Assembly: GCA_964472565.1 (NCBI GenBank)
Contig: CAYYNB010000232.1
Location: forward strand, 1-7,937
DNA length: 7,937 nt
Direction: 5' to 3'
Source: DATAMF01 sp964472565
GTDB lineage: Bacteria; Chloroflexota; Anaerolineae; Aggregatilineales; Aggregatilineaceae
In this document: positions 6,459-7,937 of the stretch, in pieces
How positions within the stretch are numbered: position 1 is the stretch's first letter
Layout: every line of letters starts with the position of its first letter
Made by a program: the position numbers and the translations under genes
Notes under the pieces: generated by a model
Database searches by the model: none
Told to the model about the DNA's origin: nothing
Seen by the model: only the letters and a program-made list of their open reading frames with translations

Positions 6459-7741
6459 CAGGTTCTCATCTCGGCTAAACAGTAGGGCACGGTCTGCGGT
6501 CCTTCGGGAAGCACACAGATACGGGCAGCAGGGCCGTATTGGTTGCGCAGGGTTGCGACTAAAGCTGGGATGTCGCGGCAAGGGAACAAGAGGCATTCCC
6601 GAATCTGATCATCAGTAAAATGATCCGAATAGAGATATACATTGGCTTTTAACTGGATGCGACTCTGGATTTGCGCAGCCCATTGATCCTGTAAGGGTTC
6701 CGGGAGTTTCATCACATGCTGGAAGAGTTCTGCGGGTGTGTGCGCAGCGTGGAGCATCTCGCCAAATAAACCGTGATCGGGGATGCCTTCGGAACATTCA
6801 GCCGCCATGATGATCGAACCGCCGGGACGGACAATCCGCTCGGCAGCACTCAGCCCTTTGCCACACTGGTATAAGTTCATATCGAGGGGATAGCCGGAAT
6901 TGGTCGTGATCACTATATCAAAAAGATCATCAACCGGAACCAGGGCAGTGTCGCGGACAAAGGCAATTCCGGCGTCGTGGGCGGATTCCAGACTGCCCGC
7001 AAAAACGCCTGTGATTTGTTTGGCACGGTTGAGCGTGACATTGAGTAGAAACGTGGGATTGGTTTTGAGCGCGACTTCGCGGGCTTCTTCCCAGATGGGA
7101 TTGCCCCAGGTGATGCCCCAGGTTGCCTGGGGATTGGCGATCATTCCGGCGTCGTGATTGCCTAAGACAGTTGGCTGGCCTGCCATGCCGGGCATAACCG
7201 CTTTGCCGCCACCTGAAAAACCTGCAAAATAGTGCGGTTCAATGAAGCCGGTCAGGATTTTCACATCCGCTTGCATGTAGACGCGATTGATCCAGATGGG
7301 ATGATTGTGGGACGAGGTTCCCAGATAAAGCTGCGTGGAGGGGTCAAAACAATTATTCTGTTCGATGCGGTAACGCTGAACAATAGCCTTGCCTAAGAGA
7401 TGTTCCAATTCTGCGCGGGTGTTGGCGCGGTGCGTACCGAGCGAATTACAGAGGACGATGTTTTCAGCGGGCACGTGGGAAAGTTCCGCCAGTACTGCGG
7501 GAAGCATGAGGTGATTGGGTGTGGCGCGCGTGATGTCGCTAAAGACAACCGCGACGGTTTGATCGGAACGCACACAATCGGACAAGGATGGTGAATTGAT
7601 GGGATGGTGGAGCGCATGGCGTAACGCCGTTTGGGGATCGGAAATGGCATCCGTATGGCGCGGATGGATAAGCGTGATGTTGGCGTCATCCGGCAGGGTG
7701 ATGGGAAGTCCTGTTTGGCCGTAGTCGAGTAAAATGTCCAT
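6458..7741 (-). CDS. larA: LarA-family nickel-pincer racemase/epimerase (DUF2088)
   Basis: A 427-residue LarA-family protein. LarA of Lactobacillus plantarum racemises lactate by hydride transfer to a nickel-pincer nucleotide bound covalently to a lysine. All key residues, as I recall them, are matched at a steady offset of 3-4: Arg72 in SDITRATP (R75), His104 in GTHRANT (H108), His170 in EPHYFAG (H174), Lys180 in GGGKAVMPG (K184, cofactor attachment), His196 in GNHDAG (H200, nickel ligand), and Tyr291, Gln292 and Lys295 in NLYQCGKG (Y294, Q295, K298). An active cofactor-bearing enzyme is therefore likely, but LarA homologues act on various 2-hydroxy acids, so lactate is only one possible substrate. 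The cofactor genes larB, larC and larE are not in the window. The start is ATG 7741-7739; a clear ribosome binding site is lacking (GTGAG about ten bases upstream is weak). The stop overlaps the start of the GGT-family gene. Confidence 0.9.
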   Translation of the reverse strand: MDILLDYGQTGLPITLPDDANITLIHPRHTDAISDPQTALRHALHHPINSPSLSDCVRSDQTVAVVFSDITRATPNHLMLPAVLAELSHVPAENIVLCNSLGTHRANTRAELEHLLGKAIVQRYRIEQNNCFDPSTQLYLGTSSHNHPIWINRVYMQADVKILTGFIEPHYFAGFSGGGKAVMPGMAGQPTVLGNHDAGMIANPQATWGITWGNPIWEEAREVALKTNPTFLLNVTLNRAKQITGVFAGSLESAHDAGIAFVRDTALVPVDDLFDIVITTNSGYPLDMNLYQCGKGLSAAERIVRPGGSIIMAAECSEGIPDHGLFGEMLHAAHTPAELFQHVMKLPEPLQDQWAAQIQSRIQLKANVYLYSDHFTDDQIRECLLFPCRDIPALVATLRNQYGPAARICVLPEGPQTVPYCLAEMRT

Positions 7742-7776
7742 AAACAGCGCTCACTATCTCTAAATTTCAAAGCTGA

Positions 7777-7791
7777 TCCCCGCCCCCCCCT
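7777..7791. repeat. C-rich 15-base element, copy 1
   Basis: The plus strand reads T-C4-G-C8-T. On the minus strand, from which larA is read, this is a G-rich tract ending 35 bases upstream of the larA start codon, so it lies in the promoter or 5' leader. It differs from copy 2 at 7886-7900 only in the position of the interrupting G. It may be a regulatory or structural element, or a slippage-prone homopolymer; the function is unknown. Confidence 0.6.
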
Positions 7792-7885
7792 TTGCGACCC
7801 TGTTTGGGGCCATTTGAGGGAGAAATCGCTTACAAAAGGGTCAGATCCTGGCAAGAAGTGGGATATTATGGCAGGAACTGCCCGG

Positions 7886-7900
7886 TCCCCCGCCCCCCCT
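7886..7900. repeat. C-rich 15-base element, copy 2, with G-quadruplex potential
   Basis: The plus strand reads T-C5-G-C7-T, the same length and layout as copy 1 and 109 bases from it. Together with CCC at 7881-7883, the minus strand reads G7-C-G5-ACC-G3 over 7881-7899. This fits four G3 tracts with loops of 1, 1 and 3 bases, so a G-quadruplex could form on the larA-coding strand. No function is known. Confidence 0.55.
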
Positions 7901-7937
7901 ATAAACGCAGGCTGAGGGGAAAAAAGGTAAAAAATGC

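Larger units (their letters stand above)
7742..7937. other. Intergenic region upstream of the LarA-family gene
   Basis: These 196 bases hold no complete gene. They contain the two C-rich elements and a minus-strand CATAAT (7870-7865) that resembles a -10 box but has no matching -35. At the far end, ATG at 7934-7936 follows AAAAGG (7922-7927) with a six-base gap. That could be the start of a divergent plus-strand gene beyond the window, which would make this a shared divergent promoter region. Only four bases of such a gene are visible, so it is not called. Confidence 0.4.

Noticed and set aside
6459..6596. 46-residue N-terminal extension of the GGT-family protein
   Set aside because: It is Arg/Pro/Cys-rich, lies in the shadow frame of the larA 3' end and resembles no part of the family. 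The TGATG coupling supports the start at 6458.

Overview
The window looks like chromosomal DNA of a Chloroflexota bacterium, possibly Anaerolineae-like. This is inferred from gene content: a DUF151 bifunctional-nuclease-family gene, a DnaD-domain protein and a DnaI/DnaC-like loader next to dnaB, and moderate GC. No rRNA or other marker confirms it. No tRNA, rRNA, CRISPR array or insertion sequence was seen.

Left part, plus strand (about 86-4866): an extended -10 promoter precedes a DUF151 protein gene, which ends at a probable rho-independent terminator. A replication cassette follows: dnaB (replicative helicase), a DnaD-domain protein, and a zinc-binding AAA+ helicase loader whose start overlaps the end of the DnaD-type gene. 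These are the helicase, DnaD and loader parts of a primosome, as known from Bacillus subtilis. Two things stand out. DnaB carries an in-frame 195-residue intein at its DLRESG/SIEQDAD motif, with almost all of the homing endonuclease deleted. The loader contains two AAA+ domains in exact 190-residue register; the second keeps Walker A but has lost a Walker B acidic residue, the sensor-1 Asn and one arginine.

Right part, minus strand (7741-4863): a LarA-family (nickel-pincer lactate racemase family, DUF2088) gene is followed by a gamma-glutamyltransferase-family gene. They are joined by a TGATG stop/start overlap, so they form a translationally coupled pair. The second gene meets the loader gene convergently, and the two stop codons share one TTAA. 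The catalytic residues of LarA are all present. The GGT-family protein keeps its nucleophilic Thr but has HT where classical GGTs have the oxyanion SS pair, so its substrate is uncertain.

The last 196 bases (7742-7937) hold no complete gene. They contain two near-identical 15-base C-rich elements (G-rich on the larA-coding strand, one with G-quadruplex potential), and possibly the start codon of a divergent gene at the very end.
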